From Planctomycetota bacterium (GTDB lineage Bacteria; Planctomycetota; UBA1135; GCA-002686595), in contig JACKHV010000001.1 in the NCBI GenBank assembly GCA_020638835.1, positions 186,001 through 250,000 of the forward strand: a DNA stretch of 64,000 nucleotides, read 5' to 3'. The position numbers and the translations under genes were made by a program. The notes under the pieces were generated by a model. That model saw only the letters and a list, made by a program, of their open reading frames with translations. It was not told the DNA's origin and did no database searches. This document shows, piece by piece, positions 1-8,122 of the stretch; position 1 is the stretch's first letter, and the number at the start of each line of letters is the position of its first letter.

Positions 1-685
1 CTCCCGGCATCACGCGCTCCGCGGCCGCGACGACTTCGTCGGTCGTCACGCCGTCGCGCGGACGCAGCTCGACGCGGTCCACGGTTCCGCCGCGCGCGTA
101 CAGCTCCGACGCCGTCGCGACGTCGACGACGACGAGCCGCTCGAAGGCCGTCGGGACGTCGCCGCCCGAGAAGAGCGCCGCGACCTCGAGCTTGCGCGGG
201 CGTGCGTTCACCACGATCTCGAGCTCGTCCCCCGGGGCGACGCCCAGCTCGCTCGCCAGCTCCCGCGACAACGTGCAGCCCGTCCCGAGCAGCATTGCTT
301 CGCGCGCGGCGCGTTCATCCGGCGCGTCGAGTTCCAAGGGGCGCATCGCCGAGTCGGTGAGCAGGTCGACTCCGAACACGCGCACCATGTCCTCGAGCCG
401 CGGAACGAGCGCCGTGCCCTCGATCACCGGCGTGATGTGCGCGATCCCCGCGAGTTCGCGCAGGGACGCGAAGTCGTCCAGGTCCACACCGCCGGGTCGC
501 GTGATCTCGAGCGTCGCGGCGCCGGCGACGACTTCGACGTCCTCGCTGAGCGACGCGACGGCGGCGCGGCTCGCCAGCAAGGTGCTGATCACCGACGCCA
601 CGCCGATCGCGACGCCGAAAACCGTCGCGAGGGCGCGCACGGGCTGCGACCGCATCGGCCGCAACCACAGGGCGCGCAGGATCAC
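1..685 (-). CDS. ABC transporter permease (FtsX/MacB type), 3' part outside window
   Basis: This is the N-terminal 228 codons of an inner-membrane permease; the gene continues beyond position 1. The GTG start at 685 overlaps the TGA of the upstream ATPase (GTGA), which implies translational coupling. The protein opens VILRALWLRPMRSQPVRA and then has one hydrophobic segment (about residues 18-40, VFGVAIGVASVISTLLA). A periplasmic-like domain rich in beta-type sequence follows, the arrangement of MacB/LolC/FtsX permeases. No stop codon interrupts the frame. With the ATPase it would form an exporter for a lipoprotein, peptide or small molecule; the substrate cannot be told from sequence. The family call rests on context and topology, because the C-terminal three-helix FtsX domain is not visible. 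Confidence 0.75.
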   Translation of the reverse strand, partial: MILRALWLRPMRSQPVRALATVFGVAIGVASVISTLLASRAAVASLSEDVEVVAGAATLEITRPGGVDLDDFASLRELAGIAHITPVIEGTALVPRLEDMVRVFGVDLLTDSAMRPLELDAPDERAAREAMLLGTGCTLSRELASELGVAPGDELEIVVNARPRKLEVAALFSGGDVPTAFERLVVVDVATASELYARGGTVDRVELRPRDGVTTDEVVAAAERVMPG

Positions 686-1380
686 GCGCCCTCCCGCTCG
701 AGGATGCGACCGTCGCGCATGTGCAGGCGCTCGCGCATCGCGGCTGCGATCTCGCGGTCGTGCGTGGCCATGACCAGCGCGGCACCGGCGTCGCGGCGCA
801 GCTCGGCGATCAGCTCGAGCACGCGCGCGCCGCTCTTCGAGTCGAGATTCCCCGTCGGCTCGTCCGCGACCAGCAAGCGGGGGCGGTGCACGACCGCGCG
901 CGCGACCGAGACGCGCTGTTGTTCGCCGCCGGAGAGCTGTGCCGGGTAGTGCGCGGCGCGCGCGGCGAGCCCGACCCGCTCGAGCAACTCGTCGACCCGC
1001 GCGTCGTCGCGCACGCCGTCGAGCGCGAGCGGCAAGGCCACGTTCTCGCGCGCCGTCAGGTTCGGAACCAGATGGAACGCCTGGAACACGACGCCGATCT
1101 CGCGGCGCCGCAGCGCGACGAGCTCCCGCTCCGAGGCGCACGTCAGATCTACGCCGCAGACTTCGATCCGCCCGGCGTCGACGACGTCCACGGCGCTGAT
1201 CAGGTTGAGTAGGGTCGACTTGCCGCAGCCCGACGGGCCGACCACGGCGAGCTCCGCACCGGGCGCCAGCTCCAGGTCGATGCCGTCGAGCGCGGCGACT
1301 TCGCCGGAGCCCATCGCGTAGCGCCGCTGCACTCCCCGGAGGTGCACGAGGGCCCCGGTCGGTCGTTCGTCCTGCGTCAC
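682..1380 (-). CDS. ABC transporter ATP-binding protein (LolD/MacB family)
   Basis: This is a 232-residue cytoplasmic ATPase of the LolD/MacB/FtsE class. Visible motifs are the Walker A loop GPSGCGKST, the Q-loop region VFQAFHLVPNLTARENV, the signature LSGGEQQRV, the Walker B LLVADEPTGNLD and the switch histidine in MATHDRE. GTG at 1380 is preferred: it begins just before the conserved beta strand, while an in-frame ATG at 1497 would add about 40 arginine-rich residues unlike the family. The stop overlaps the GTG of the permease, so the two form one operon. The family normally powers lipoprotein sorting, macrolide export or cell-division complexes; which one applies here is unknown. Confidence 0.93.
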   Translation of the reverse strand: MTQDERPTGALVHLRGVQRRYAMGSGEVAALDGIDLELAPGAELAVVGPSGCGKSTLLNLISAVDVVDAGRIEVCGVDLTCASERELVALRRREIGVVFQAFHLVPNLTARENVALPLALDGVRDDARVDELLERVGLAARAAHYPAQLSGGEQQRVSVARAVVHRPRLLVADEPTGNLDSKSGARVLELIAELRRDAGAALVMATHDREIAAAMRERLHMRDGRILEREGA

Positions 1381-1501
1381 GCGCGAGAGGCTATCACGCT
1401 CCCGGCGCCGCGCACCGACGATCATGCCTGCACCGTGCTTCATCCGCTCCTCTTCGCCGCGCGCGTCGCTCCGGATGCGATGCCGTCGGTCGGCCAAAGG
1501 G

Positions 1502-1545
1502 GAAGGCCCGCCGAGTCGTCAGGAGTTCGACTCGCGCGGGCCTTC
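1502..1545 (-). terminator. Hairpin after the fasciclin gene
   Basis: A long imperfect stem (GAAGGCCCGC on one side, GCGGGCCTTC on the other, with an inner CGAGTCG/CGACTCG stem) lies just downstream of the fasciclin stop. On the minus strand it is followed only by a weak CCCCTTT tract, so it is a likely but not classical terminator. Confidence 0.5.
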
Positions 1546-1569
1546 GAGGGCTCTTGCCGAAGCCTCGTT

Positions 1570-2502
1570 TCAGGGCATCGGCATCAGCACCTTGTCGATG
1601 ACGTGGATCACGCCGTTCGTCGTCTCGATGTCGCGCGCCATGATCTTCGCGCCGCCGACGCCGATGTCGGTCCCGTTGTCGCGGAAGCGCAGCTGCTGAC
1701 CCTGCAGTGTGGTCAGGTTCGCGCCTTCCAGCTGGTCGGAGTACACGCGCCCGGGGACCACGTGGAACGTGAGGACGTTGCTGAGCGTCGTGCGTCCGGG
1801 CTCGTCGAGCAGCGCCTGGATCGCGCCGTCGGGCAGCGCGGCGAAGGCCGAGTCGAGGGGAGCGAAGACGGTGTAGGGTCCGGTCGTCTCGAGCGGCTGG
1901 CGCAGTCGCGTGGCGCGCAGGGCCGTGTCGAGCGTCGAGAAGGTGCCGGCGTCGTCCGCCGTCGTCACGAGGTCGGTCAGCGCGGGAACCATCACCGCTT
2001 CGATGATGTGGATCACGCCGTTCGAGCACTGCACGTCCGTCGTGGAGACCAGCGCTCCGTCGACGAAGAAGCCCATCTTCTCGTCGTAGAAGAAGGGGAT
2101 GCGCTGGCCGTTGAGTGCCTGCGCGTAGGGCAGCGTGACGGCGGTCTCCGCCTGCACGGCGCGGGAGAGCACGTGGTAGGTCAGCACGTTCGTCAGCTGG
2201 TCACGGTTCTCCGCGAGCAGCAGCGAGTCGAGCAGTCCCGCGGGGAGTGAATCGAAGGCCTCGTCGGTGGGCGCGAAGACGGTGAACGGACCGGGGCCGT
2301 CGAGCGCATCGACGAGGTCGGCGGTGATCAGCGCGGTCTCGAGGGTCTCGAAGTCCTCGCTGCCGACGACGACGTCGACGATCGAGGGCAACGGCGTGGC
2401 GGTGCTGACGGCGACGGAGATGCGGGGAAGGGTGGCAACGGCGCCCAATCCGAGGGCTGCGATCAGAGCGGTGGATCTCATCGTTCTGGGTCTCGCTTTC
2501 AT
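1570..2502 (-). CDS. Secreted protein with two fasciclin (FAS1) domains
   Basis: A 310-residue exported protein with an N-terminal signal peptide (MKARPRTMRSTALIAALG, hydrophobic core to about residue 30). Two FAS1 domains follow, roughly residues 40-170 and 175-310. Each shows the hallmarks: FTVFAPTDEAFDSLP and YTVFAPLDSAFAALP (H1 region), LTYHVL and LTFHVVPGR, and a C-terminal NGVIHIIEAVMVP or NGVIHVIDKVLMP (H2 region). FAS1 domains usually mediate adhesion or ligand binding outside the cytoplasm. The ATG at 2502 is chosen; ATG at 2481 would also leave a signal peptide. The gene is divergent from an ECF sigma gene across 460 bp. In mycobacteria the ECF factor SigK controls FAS1 proteins, so control by the neighbouring sigma factor is plausible but inferred. 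Confidence 0.9.
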   Translation of the reverse strand: MKARPRTMRSTALIAALGLGAVATLPRISVAVSTATPLPSIVDVVVGSEDFETLETALITADLVDALDGPGPFTVFAPTDEAFDSLPAGLLDSLLLAENRDQLTNVLTYHVLSRAVQAETAVTLPYAQALNGQRIPFFYDEKMGFFVDGALVSTTDVQCSNGVIHIIEAVMVPALTDLVTTADDAGTFSTLDTALRATRLRQPLETTGPYTVFAPLDSAFAALPDGAIQALLDEPGRTTLSNVLTFHVVPGRVYSDQLEGANLTTLQGQQLRFRDNGTDIGVGGAKIMARDIETTNGVIHVIDKVLMPMP

Positions 2503-2962
2503 GGTGCGTGGGGAGTCGTCTCCGAGGGGGAGTCGCCCGGAGCAACGCGATCCGCGTGCGGCCGGATGCGCGATCCGGCGGACTCTTCGCGCCCGTTCCC
2601 GCTCCAGGGGCGCTGCATCCGGAGGGGCGCCCCGAGCGAAAGGAGCCTTCGGAGACCCCAACCGTGCACCGCAACACCCCCCACGGCGCCGCGCGCCGAC
2701 TCGATCTCCACCTCGCCACGGGCACCCATGACCCGAGGGGGGTAACGGGACCTTGGAGGGAGGATTCGAGCCGGCAGAACTCGCGACGTCGCATGGAGCG
2801 TTCCGCTCCGGCATCACGCGCCGATGCCATCGCGTCTCCGCGGGGCGGGACGTCCGGCACGGGGGGGTCTCCGCCTCTTATCCCCGCGGATCGACGAGAC
2901 CGGCGCGCCTCCGCCGCGCGGGGTTCGGGGCGCGCGACTTGCGAGATGCGCGAAGGGCTCCA
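2503..2962. other. Divergent intergenic region (fasciclin / ECF sigma)
   Basis: The 460 bp between two divergent starts should hold promoters for both. A short perfect hairpin GGAGCG-TTC-CGCTCC lies at 2798-2812. No RNA gene and no convincing coding ORF was seen; the ORFs crossing it are arginine-rich GC shadows. No shared ECF promoter motif could be identified by eye. Confidence 0.4.
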
Positions 2963-3577
2963 ATGATGGTCGCGACCGCACACACGCGACGCCTTCCGGG
3001 TCGCCACGCGGTTCGACCCGTGTCACAGACCCCGACCCTCGTACAACGGATCGCCGCCGGTGACGGACCTGCGGTCCAGGAGCTGATGGACCGCTACGGA
3101 GCGCTCATCCGCTCGATGGCGCGTCGTCAAGTCGGTGCGCAGGACGCGGAAGACCTGGCGCAAGAAGTGTTCTTGCAGGTCTGGAAGCACGCCGCGCGCT
3201 TCGATCCCGCCAAGGGCAACGAGGAGGCGTGGATCACGACGATCGCGCGTCGGCGCATCATCGACCGACGCCGCGCGGTCGGACGACGCCCCGAGTCGCA
3301 GGAGCTGATCGAGGAAGCCGTCGGCGGCGTCGAGGACCAGGATCGCGTCGAGGTCGACGACGAAGCGCGTCTCGCCGAAGACGCGATCTCGAAGCTCGGC
3401 AAGGCACAACAGCGCGTACTGCGCATGGCGCTCGTCGAGGGCCTGACGCACACCGAGATCACCGAGCGAACGAAGATGCCGCTGGGCACGGTGAAGAGCC
3501 ACGTGCGGCGCGGACTGGAGCGCGTGCGTGCGCACCTCAGCGCGCACCACCGCGTGACCAGCGAACACGAAGTCTGA
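2963..3577 (+). CDS. ECF RNA polymerase sigma factor
   Basis: A 204-residue ECF sigma factor. Region 2 is seen in LMDRYGALIRSMARRQVG and AEDLAQEVFLQVWKHAARF, with WITTIARRRIIDRRR as the -10 recognition and core-binding part. Region 4 is a helix-turn-helix, ending MPLGTVKSHVRRGLERVR. ATG at 2963 follows an AGGG-like ribosome site; a GTG at 3020 would also keep region 2, and an upstream ATG at 2753 adds low-complexity sequence. The stop lies 23 bp before the cobalamin-sensor gene, so the two are probably co-transcribed. No classical zinc-finger anti-sigma gene is next to it, which makes the B12 protein the candidate regulator (see findings). Confidence 0.93.
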   Translation: MMVATAHTRRLPGRHAVRPVSQTPTLVQRIAAGDGPAVQELMDRYGALIRSMARRQVGAQDAEDLAQEVFLQVWKHAARFDPAKGNEEAWITTIARRRIIDRRRAVGRRPESQELIEEAVGGVEDQDRVEVDDEARLAEDAISKLGKAQQRVLRMALVEGLTHTEITERTKMPLGTVKSHVRRGLERVRAHLSAHHRVTSEHEV

Positions 3578-3600
3578 ACCAGGACGAAGCGAGACAGGAA

Positions 3601-4662
3601 ATGGACAAGACGGGAATGTTCCTCGCCAGCTTGCTCGACGCCTCGTCGAAGGCGTACGCGGCCGGAGCCGTGTCGCGCCTCCGCGACGAGTCGGGAGCGG
3701 CCGCGGAAGCCGTCCGCGACTGGAACTACGGGCTGCTCGTCGACGACGCCGAGACGCGCCTGCACCACTTGGCGGAGGCGGTCGCGGCCGGTCGACCGGA
3801 GCTGTTCGAATCGGAGACGGTCTGGACGCGCGAGCTGCACGCCGCGCAAGGCGTCCCCGTCCACGTGCTGCGCGGCATGCTGCAGAGCCTGCGCGACGAG
3901 CTCGACGAGAGCCTGCCGCCGGCGCAAGTCGGCTTGGCGCACGCCACGCTCGAACGCGCGCTGCGCGTGACCGAGACGCCCGCGACGCGCACGCCCAGCT
4001 ACCTCGACCCGCAGGCGCCGTACGCCGAAGAGACGGCGCGCTTCCTCGTCGCCGTGCTCGAAGGCCGAACCGACGACGCGACGCAGATCGTCCTCGACGT
4101 GCAGGACCAGGGCGCTGCGCTGGGCACGATCCACACCGAGATCCTCGGTCGCGCGCAGTCGGAGATGGGACGCATGTGGCAGGTAGGAGAAGTCGACGTT
4201 GCCGACGAACACCTCGGGTCGCGCGTCGTCGAGGATCTGCTGGTGCTCCTCCGCGCGAACGCGAAGAAGGCGCCCCGGATCGGCAAGCGCGTCCTGATGG
4301 CCGCCATCTCGGGCAACATGCACGACATCGGCGCGCGCATGATCGCGGACCAGTTCATCGAGGCCGGTTGGGACACGCTGTTCCTCGGCTCGGACGTTCC
4401 CGGCGTCGACCTGGCGCGCGCGGCGGTCGACCACGACGTCGACCTCGTCGCGCTCTCGGTCGGCATCAGCCTGAACCTGCGCGCGACGGCGCGCGAGATC
4501 GAGGCGATCCGCACCGCGACGGACGGAGCGGTCCCGGTCCTGGTCGGCGGGCGTCCGTTCCGCGACCACCGCGACCTCCACATCGCCGTGGGCGCGGACG
4601 CGTCGGCCGGCAGCGCGAAGGGCGCGTTGCAACGCGCCGCCGAGCTCGTCGGACTGGACTGA
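3601..4662 (+). CDS. Cobalamin-binding sensor protein, CarH/LitR-like without a MerR domain
   Basis: A 353-residue protein. About residues 1-150 are helical and of unknown family. A four-helix B12-cap module follows, then a Rossmann B12-binding domain. The cap carries the adenosylcobalamin-photoreceptor signature W-x9-EH: W193, E203 and H204 in MWQVGEVDVADEHLGSRV. The Rossmann part has the lower-ligand motif NMHDIG with H241, then LSVGISLNL and LVGGRPF. Spacing (Trp to Glu 10, EH to ligand His 37) is close to Thermus CarH as I remember it. The residue after the Trp, which in CarH is the light-state His ligand, is Gln194 here. No DNA-binding domain is visible. Position directly after an ECF sigma gene suggests the protein controls that factor, perhaps in response to light or B12. 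Confidence 0.88.
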   Translation: MDKTGMFLASLLDASSKAYAAGAVSRLRDESGAAAEAVRDWNYGLLVDDAETRLHHLAEAVAAGRPELFESETVWTRELHAAQGVPVHVLRGMLQSLRDELDESLPPAQVGLAHATLERALRVTETPATRTPSYLDPQAPYAEETARFLVAVLEGRTDDATQIVLDVQDQGAALGTIHTEILGRAQSEMGRMWQVGEVDVADEHLGSRVVEDLLVLLRANAKKAPRIGKRVLMAAISGNMHDIGARMIADQFIEAGWDTLFLGSDVPGVDLARAAVDHDVDLVALSVGISLNLRATAREIEAIRTATDGAVPVLVGGRPFRDHRDLHIAVGADASAGSAKGALQRAAELVGLD

Positions 4663-4668
4663 CCCGCG

Positions 4669-5715
4669 CTACCAGCGGTGCACGCCGCGTGACGCGCGGC
4701 GCATCTCGACCGGCTGCAGGCCGCGCAGCGAGAGTCCGAATCCGGACGGCGAGGGCTCGTACCACTCGACCGTGTCGGCGCTGGAGTTCGCGTCGATGCG
4801 GTCCTCGAGCCCGACGGCCCAGTAGCAGGCGTTCACGAACAGGCGCCGCAGCTGCTCGTCCCGGAAGTCGCGCGCGGAACCCATGGTCGTCGTGAAGACG
4901 CGCATCGTGGCACCGGTCCGCAGCCGGAACTCCCGCGTCCACGCAATCGGCACGTCTTCCGCGAAGCGCTCGCCCTGCGCCGGCGGACTGTCCGGCGTCA
5001 TCCCGTCGAGCACCTTGCCGCGCACGAGCACTTCGGCGTCCGCGGGCAGCGGCTCGATCGCGTAGACGTCCGTCGGACACCAGATCGTCCCGACGCCGCG
5101 CAGCACGGGATTGTCGCGCGCTTCTTCGACGGGAACGCCCCTCGTCGACTGCTCTCCGTGCTTGCCGTGGTGCGCGACCCAGGTCGTTCCGAGCACCGTC
5201 GTACCGAAGCCGCCCGGCGGCCGGCGCGAGTCCCACGCGTAGTGGCTGTACGGTCCGTTCGGCTCGCGCACTGCTTCGAAGGCGTGCGTCGCCGTGCGGA
5301 TTCCGATCACCGGCTTGCCGCGGCGCAGGTAGGCGTCGAAGTGCTGCATCTCGTCCGCGTCCCACTCGCGGAAGCGCGTGAAGACCACGACCAGGTCCGC
5401 TTGGTCGAGCCACTCGAGCCCGACGATCGTGCGCCGTTCGGTCGGATCGACCTCGCCGGTCACCGCGTCCTGCGCGAACAGGACCGTGGTGTCGAATCCG
5501 TGTCGCTTCGCCAGGAGGTGCGCGAGTATCGGCAGCGCTTCCTCGGACCGATACTCCTCCTCGCCGGCGATCAACACGACGTGCTTGCCGCGACCCGGTC
5601 CCGCGTTGTCGACGTAGCGGATCCAGCGTTCTTGCGGAGGATCCTCGGCGGGGGAGGCGGCGCACGCCGTGAGCAGCAGGCCGGCGAGGAGGAGCGAGCA
5701 GCGCATGGCATGCAT
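4669..5715 (-). CDS. ThuA-like (trehalose utilisation family) lipoprotein
   Basis: About 348 residues with a lipoprotein signal (MHAMRCSLLLAGLLLTACAA; lipobox LLTAC). The mature part resembles the ThuA/class I amidotransferase-like fold: KHVVLIAGEEEYRSEEALP at the start of the domain, the strand DLVVVFTRFREWDADEM, and FDAYLRRGKPVIGIRTATHAF, where a class I amidotransferase would have its nucleophile elbow. No catalytic Cys is at that elbow, as is usual in ThuA proteins. These proteins are very common in planctomycetes, often with sugar-degrading enzymes, and their reaction is unsettled. The start could be 5715 or 5706. The gene is convergent with the B12 sensor (6 bp apart) and 33 bp downstream of alkB, on the same strand. 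Confidence 0.85.
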   Translation of the reverse strand: MHAMRCSLLLAGLLLTACAASPAEDPPQERWIRYVDNAGPGRGKHVVLIAGEEEYRSEEALPILAHLLAKRHGFDTTVLFAQDAVTGEVDPTERRTIVGLEWLDQADLVVVFTRFREWDADEMQHFDAYLRRGKPVIGIRTATHAFEAVREPNGPYSHYAWDSRRPPGGFGTTVLGTTWVAHHGKHGEQSTRGVPVEEARDNPVLRGVGTIWCPTDVYAIEPLPADAEVLVRGKVLDGMTPDSPPAQGERFAEDVPIAWTREFRLRTGATMRVFTTTMGSARDFRDEQLRRLFVNACYWAVGLEDRIDANSSADTVEWYEPSPSGFGLSLRGLQPVEMRRASRGVHRW

Positions 5716-5748
5716 GACACGGACCGCGCGCGCCGCGCGCAAGCACCG

Positions 5749-6348
5749 TCAGCCGTGGGCGTGCAGCTCGCGGAAGGTCAGGTTCACTCTGGGTGCGTCG
5801 ACCCGTGCGCGCCGCGGGAGGCAGTGCTGCCAGTTCGACTGGGTCGCGCCCGACATGACGAGGAGGCTGCCGTGCGGCAGCGGGCGGTCGAAGGTCGTCC
5901 GCGGCTCGCCGCGTCGGCGCAACCGGAAGGTCCGGACGGCGCCCAGCGAGATCGACGCGATCACCGGTTCGTCGCCCAGCTCGCGCTCGTCGTCGGCGTG
6001 CCAGCCCATCGTGTCGTTCCCGTCGCGGTAGAGGTTGAGCAGCACTCCGTTGAAGCGCGTTCCCGCGAGTTCCGCGTGCAGGCGCTCCCTCAGCTCGCGC
6101 ACCGCCGGCGTCCAGCCCGTCGCGACGTGCAGGGTGCCCGAGTAGCGGTACGCCGTGCCCGGATCGCCCTGCCACGCGACGCGGCGGGGGACTTCGCGGC
6201 GCTTGCCGAAGATCGTGAGTTCCTCCCGACGCCACTCGATTTCTTGGGTCGTACGCGAGAGGAACTCGTCGGCGAGGTCCCGCGGCAACCACTCCGGCGC
6301 GAGGCGGATCGTCGCGCCTCCGAGCGGCCAGTCCTCCCAGGCGGTCAT
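5749..6348 (-). CDS. AlkB-like 2-oxoglutarate/Fe(II)-dependent dioxygenase
   Basis: A 199-residue alkylation-repair type dioxygenase. The iron ligands are visible: H-x-D in NDTMGWHADDERELG and the distal His in NWQHCLPR, followed by the 2-oxoglutarate-binding arginines in RVNLTFRELH. LLNLYRDGNDTMGWHADDE is the form typical of the ALKBH2/3 and bacterial AlkB-2 group, which remove methyl groups from N1-adenine and N3-cytosine in DNA or RNA by oxidation. Length matches the compact bacterial members. No ada or other alkylation-response gene is adjacent. It may share a transcript with the downstream ThuA-like gene. Confidence 0.92.
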   Translation of the reverse strand: MTAWEDWPLGGATIRLAPEWLPRDLADEFLSRTTQEIEWRREELTIFGKRREVPRRVAWQGDPGTAYRYSGTLHVATGWTPAVRELRERLHAELAGTRFNGVLLNLYRDGNDTMGWHADDERELGDEPVIASISLGAVRTFRLRRRGEPRTTFDRPLPHGSLLVMSGATQSNWQHCLPRRARVDAPRVNLTFRELHAHG

Positions 6349-6424
6349 GCCCTCATGCTACCCGCACTGGCGCCGCGCGCCCGCGGCGGGCATGCTCGAC
6401 GCGAACGACCTCCGGGAGCCGACC

Positions 6425-6874
6425 ATGACCGACGAAGCCGCGAGCCACCAAGTCCGCATGTCCGTGCACCTCTCGAGCCGCGACGTCCCGGCGGCGATCG
6501 CGTTCTACACGGACGTCCTCGGCTTTCGTTGCACGTCCGTCTACCCCGAGCGCGGCGTGCCGGTCTGGGCGCACCTCGAGCTCGAGGGACAGGACCTGAT
6601 GGTCGCGAGCCCGATGGCGGAGGCCGCGAGCGACGACGCTTGGGCCGAGTTCCACGCCGAGAACACGCGCGCCTTCGAGCGCGGCCCTTGCGGTGGCGTC
6701 CTGATCTACTTGCGCGTCGCGGACATCGACGCCTACTACGAACAGATCGTCGCGCGTGGTGCGCTGCCCGCGGGCGAACCGGTCAGCCAGTTCTACGACA
6801 TCCGCGACCTGCCGCTCCTCGACCTCGACGGTCACCGGCTCGTGTTCTACATGACGATCGAGTCGACCAGCTGA
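6425..6874 (+). CDS. Glyoxalase/bleomycin-resistance superfamily protein
   Basis: A 149-residue VOC-fold protein with the two beta-alpha-beta-beta-beta modules: VRMSVHLSSRDVPAAIAFYT starts the first and GGVLIYLRVADIDAYYEQI the second, ending DLPLLDLDGHRLVFYM. Such proteins include glyoxalases, extradiol dioxygenases and antibiotic-binding proteins. The PhnB/YdcJ-like form with RDLPLLDLDGHRL is mostly of unknown substrate. ATG at 6425 follows GGGAG; an upstream ATG at 6389 is possible. The gene is divergent from alkB across 76 bp and lies 32 bp before the lipoprotein gene. Confidence 0.87.
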   Translation: MTDEAASHQVRMSVHLSSRDVPAAIAFYTDVLGFRCTSVYPERGVPVWAHLELEGQDLMVASPMAEAASDDAWAEFHAENTRAFERGPCGGVLIYLRVADIDAYYEQIVARGALPAGEPVSQFYDIRDLPLLDLDGHRLVFYMTIESTS

Positions 6875-6906
6875 GCGCGACGGCGCGCCCCGAGCCCCTG
6901 CAGACG

Positions 6907-7473
6907 ATGAGACACCTGCTCCCCATCCTCGCCCTGTGCTTCGCCGCGTGCGCTTCCGACGGCAAGCAGGAGACCACCGGTCGCGTCGGCGCCGAGTCCG
7001 AGGTCGGCCCGGGCGGCATGGCGCTCGCGCCCTACCCGTTCACGCCCGACGCGATCCGCGCGAGCTGCGTGGAAGGCACGATCCTGACCTTCCGCGTCGT
7101 CGCGCGCGGTCAGCAACCGGTGACGCAGTACATGCGCTTCCACGACTGGGATCAGGATGCGGTGAACGTCGAGATCCGCCGCGTGACGGCCGGCGGCGAG
7201 CTGCTGGGCGCGGTGGCGGACACGCGCTCCTCCTGGACGGCGCTGCGCGATCACGCCGCCTTCCCCTCCGCGGCGACCGTGCGCCTGCGCGAGAAGCTGA
7301 CGACGCCCGCGGGCGACTGGAACTGCACGGTCTACGTCGTCGTCGGCCCCGAGGGCGGCACGACGCGCTTCTGGTTCGCGGACCAGTTCCCCGGTCCGCC
7401 GGTGCTGCTCGACCAGGAGCAGGACGGCGAGCGGATCATGCGCATGGAGTTGATCAAGGTGCAGCGGCCCTGA
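6907..7473 (+). CDS. Predicted lipoprotein of unknown function
   Basis: A 188-residue protein with a clear lipoprotein signal (MRHLLPILALCFAACASDG; lipobox FAAC). The mature domain is beta-rich (IRASCVEGTILTFRVVARG, YMRFHDWDQDAVNVEIRRV, WNCTVYVVVGPEGG), with a regular hydrophobic pattern and two cysteines that could form a disulfide. I do not recognise the family. It follows the glyoxalase-fold gene by 32 bp on the same strand and probably shares its transcript. Confidence 0.8.
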   Translation: MRHLLPILALCFAACASDGKQETTGRVGAESEVGPGGMALAPYPFTPDAIRASCVEGTILTFRVVARGQQPVTQYMRFHDWDQDAVNVEIRRVTAGGELLGAVADTRSSWTALRDHAAFPSAATVRLREKLTTPAGDWNCTVYVVVGPEGGTTRFWFADQFPGPPVLLDQEQDGERIMRMELIKVQRP

Positions 7474-7496
7474 GCCGCGCTCGCCGGGCAAGGACG

Positions 7497-7526
7497 AGGC
7501 CCGGAACCGTCGCTGATCCCGGGCCT
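7497..7526 (+). terminator. Hairpin downstream of the lipoprotein gene
   Basis: AGGCCCGG pairs with CCGGGCCT across a 14-base loop, 24 bp after the lipoprotein stop. Only a short TT follows, so factor-independent termination is uncertain. The remaining intergenic sequence to 7660 shows nothing recognisable. Confidence 0.35.
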
Positions 7527-7660
7527 TCGACCTGACGCCTGTCGCGGGGCCGACCGTGCCTCGCGCGACCCCCTCGGTCGCTCGGGCTCGTCGCCGCCGC
7601 GGTCCGGCGTCGCGCCGGGCTACGCCGGGCCGCCGCCCGTGTGACCACGCGATCGGATGC

Positions 7661-8092
7661 TCAACCCGGCGTGTCCGCGCCGCGCACGCGCCCGCCGCCG
7701 ACGAGGACGCGGTAGCGCCAACGGCTCGGCGCATGGCTGCTGATCACGGAGACGAGCACCAGCGCGGCGAGCACGTAACCCGCCGCATCGCCCATGCGCG
7801 CGAGGAACAGCAGGCAGCCGAGCTTGAGGAACAGCACGGCACCGCGCACTTGCAGCAGGAACGCACCGCTCTGGTAGAGGTCGAGCGCCAGGATCGTGCT
7901 GCCCGTAGCGACGGTCGCCGCGAGCCACGTCTCACGCGCTTCCGCGAGGCGCTGCGGATTGGTGCCGAGGTCGAGCAGGTACGTCGCCGTGAGCACGCCC
8001 ACGCACAGCACGTGCACGGCGCGCAGGCTGATCTTGATCAGGCGCTGGCCGGGCAGCTCGCGCGGCGGATCGGGGAAGAGGATGGAAGGCAC
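7661..8092 (-). CDS. Small integral membrane protein of unknown function
   Basis: A 143-residue protein with about four predicted membrane helices: LIKISLRAVHVLCVGVLTATY, a second around AATVATGSTILALDLY, VRGAVLFLKLGCLLFLARM, and AAGYVLAALVLVSVISSH. A basic cytoplasmic tail (RWRYRVLVGGGRVRG) ends it. The layout resembles the small CopD/DUF-type heme or copper membrane proteins, but no metal-ligand pattern is clear, so no function is assigned. It lies 30 bp downstream of the kinase gene on the same strand and may be the last gene of the sigma-kinase operon. Confidence 0.75.
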   Translation of the reverse strand: MPSILFPDPPRELPGQRLIKISLRAVHVLCVGVLTATYLLDLGTNPQRLAEARETWLAATVATGSTILALDLYQSGAFLLQVRGAVLFLKLGCLLFLARMGDAAGYVLAALVLVSVISSHAPSRWRYRVLVGGGRVRGADTPG

Positions 8093-8122
8093 GCGGGCAG
8101 CATACGGAACCGGATGCGGTCC

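Noticed and set aside
5158..7473. A 771-codon frame covering several genes on the plus strand
   Set aside because: Only its last 188 codons (from 6907) make a sensible protein with a lipoprotein signal; the rest is antisense to the ThuA-like and AlkB genes.
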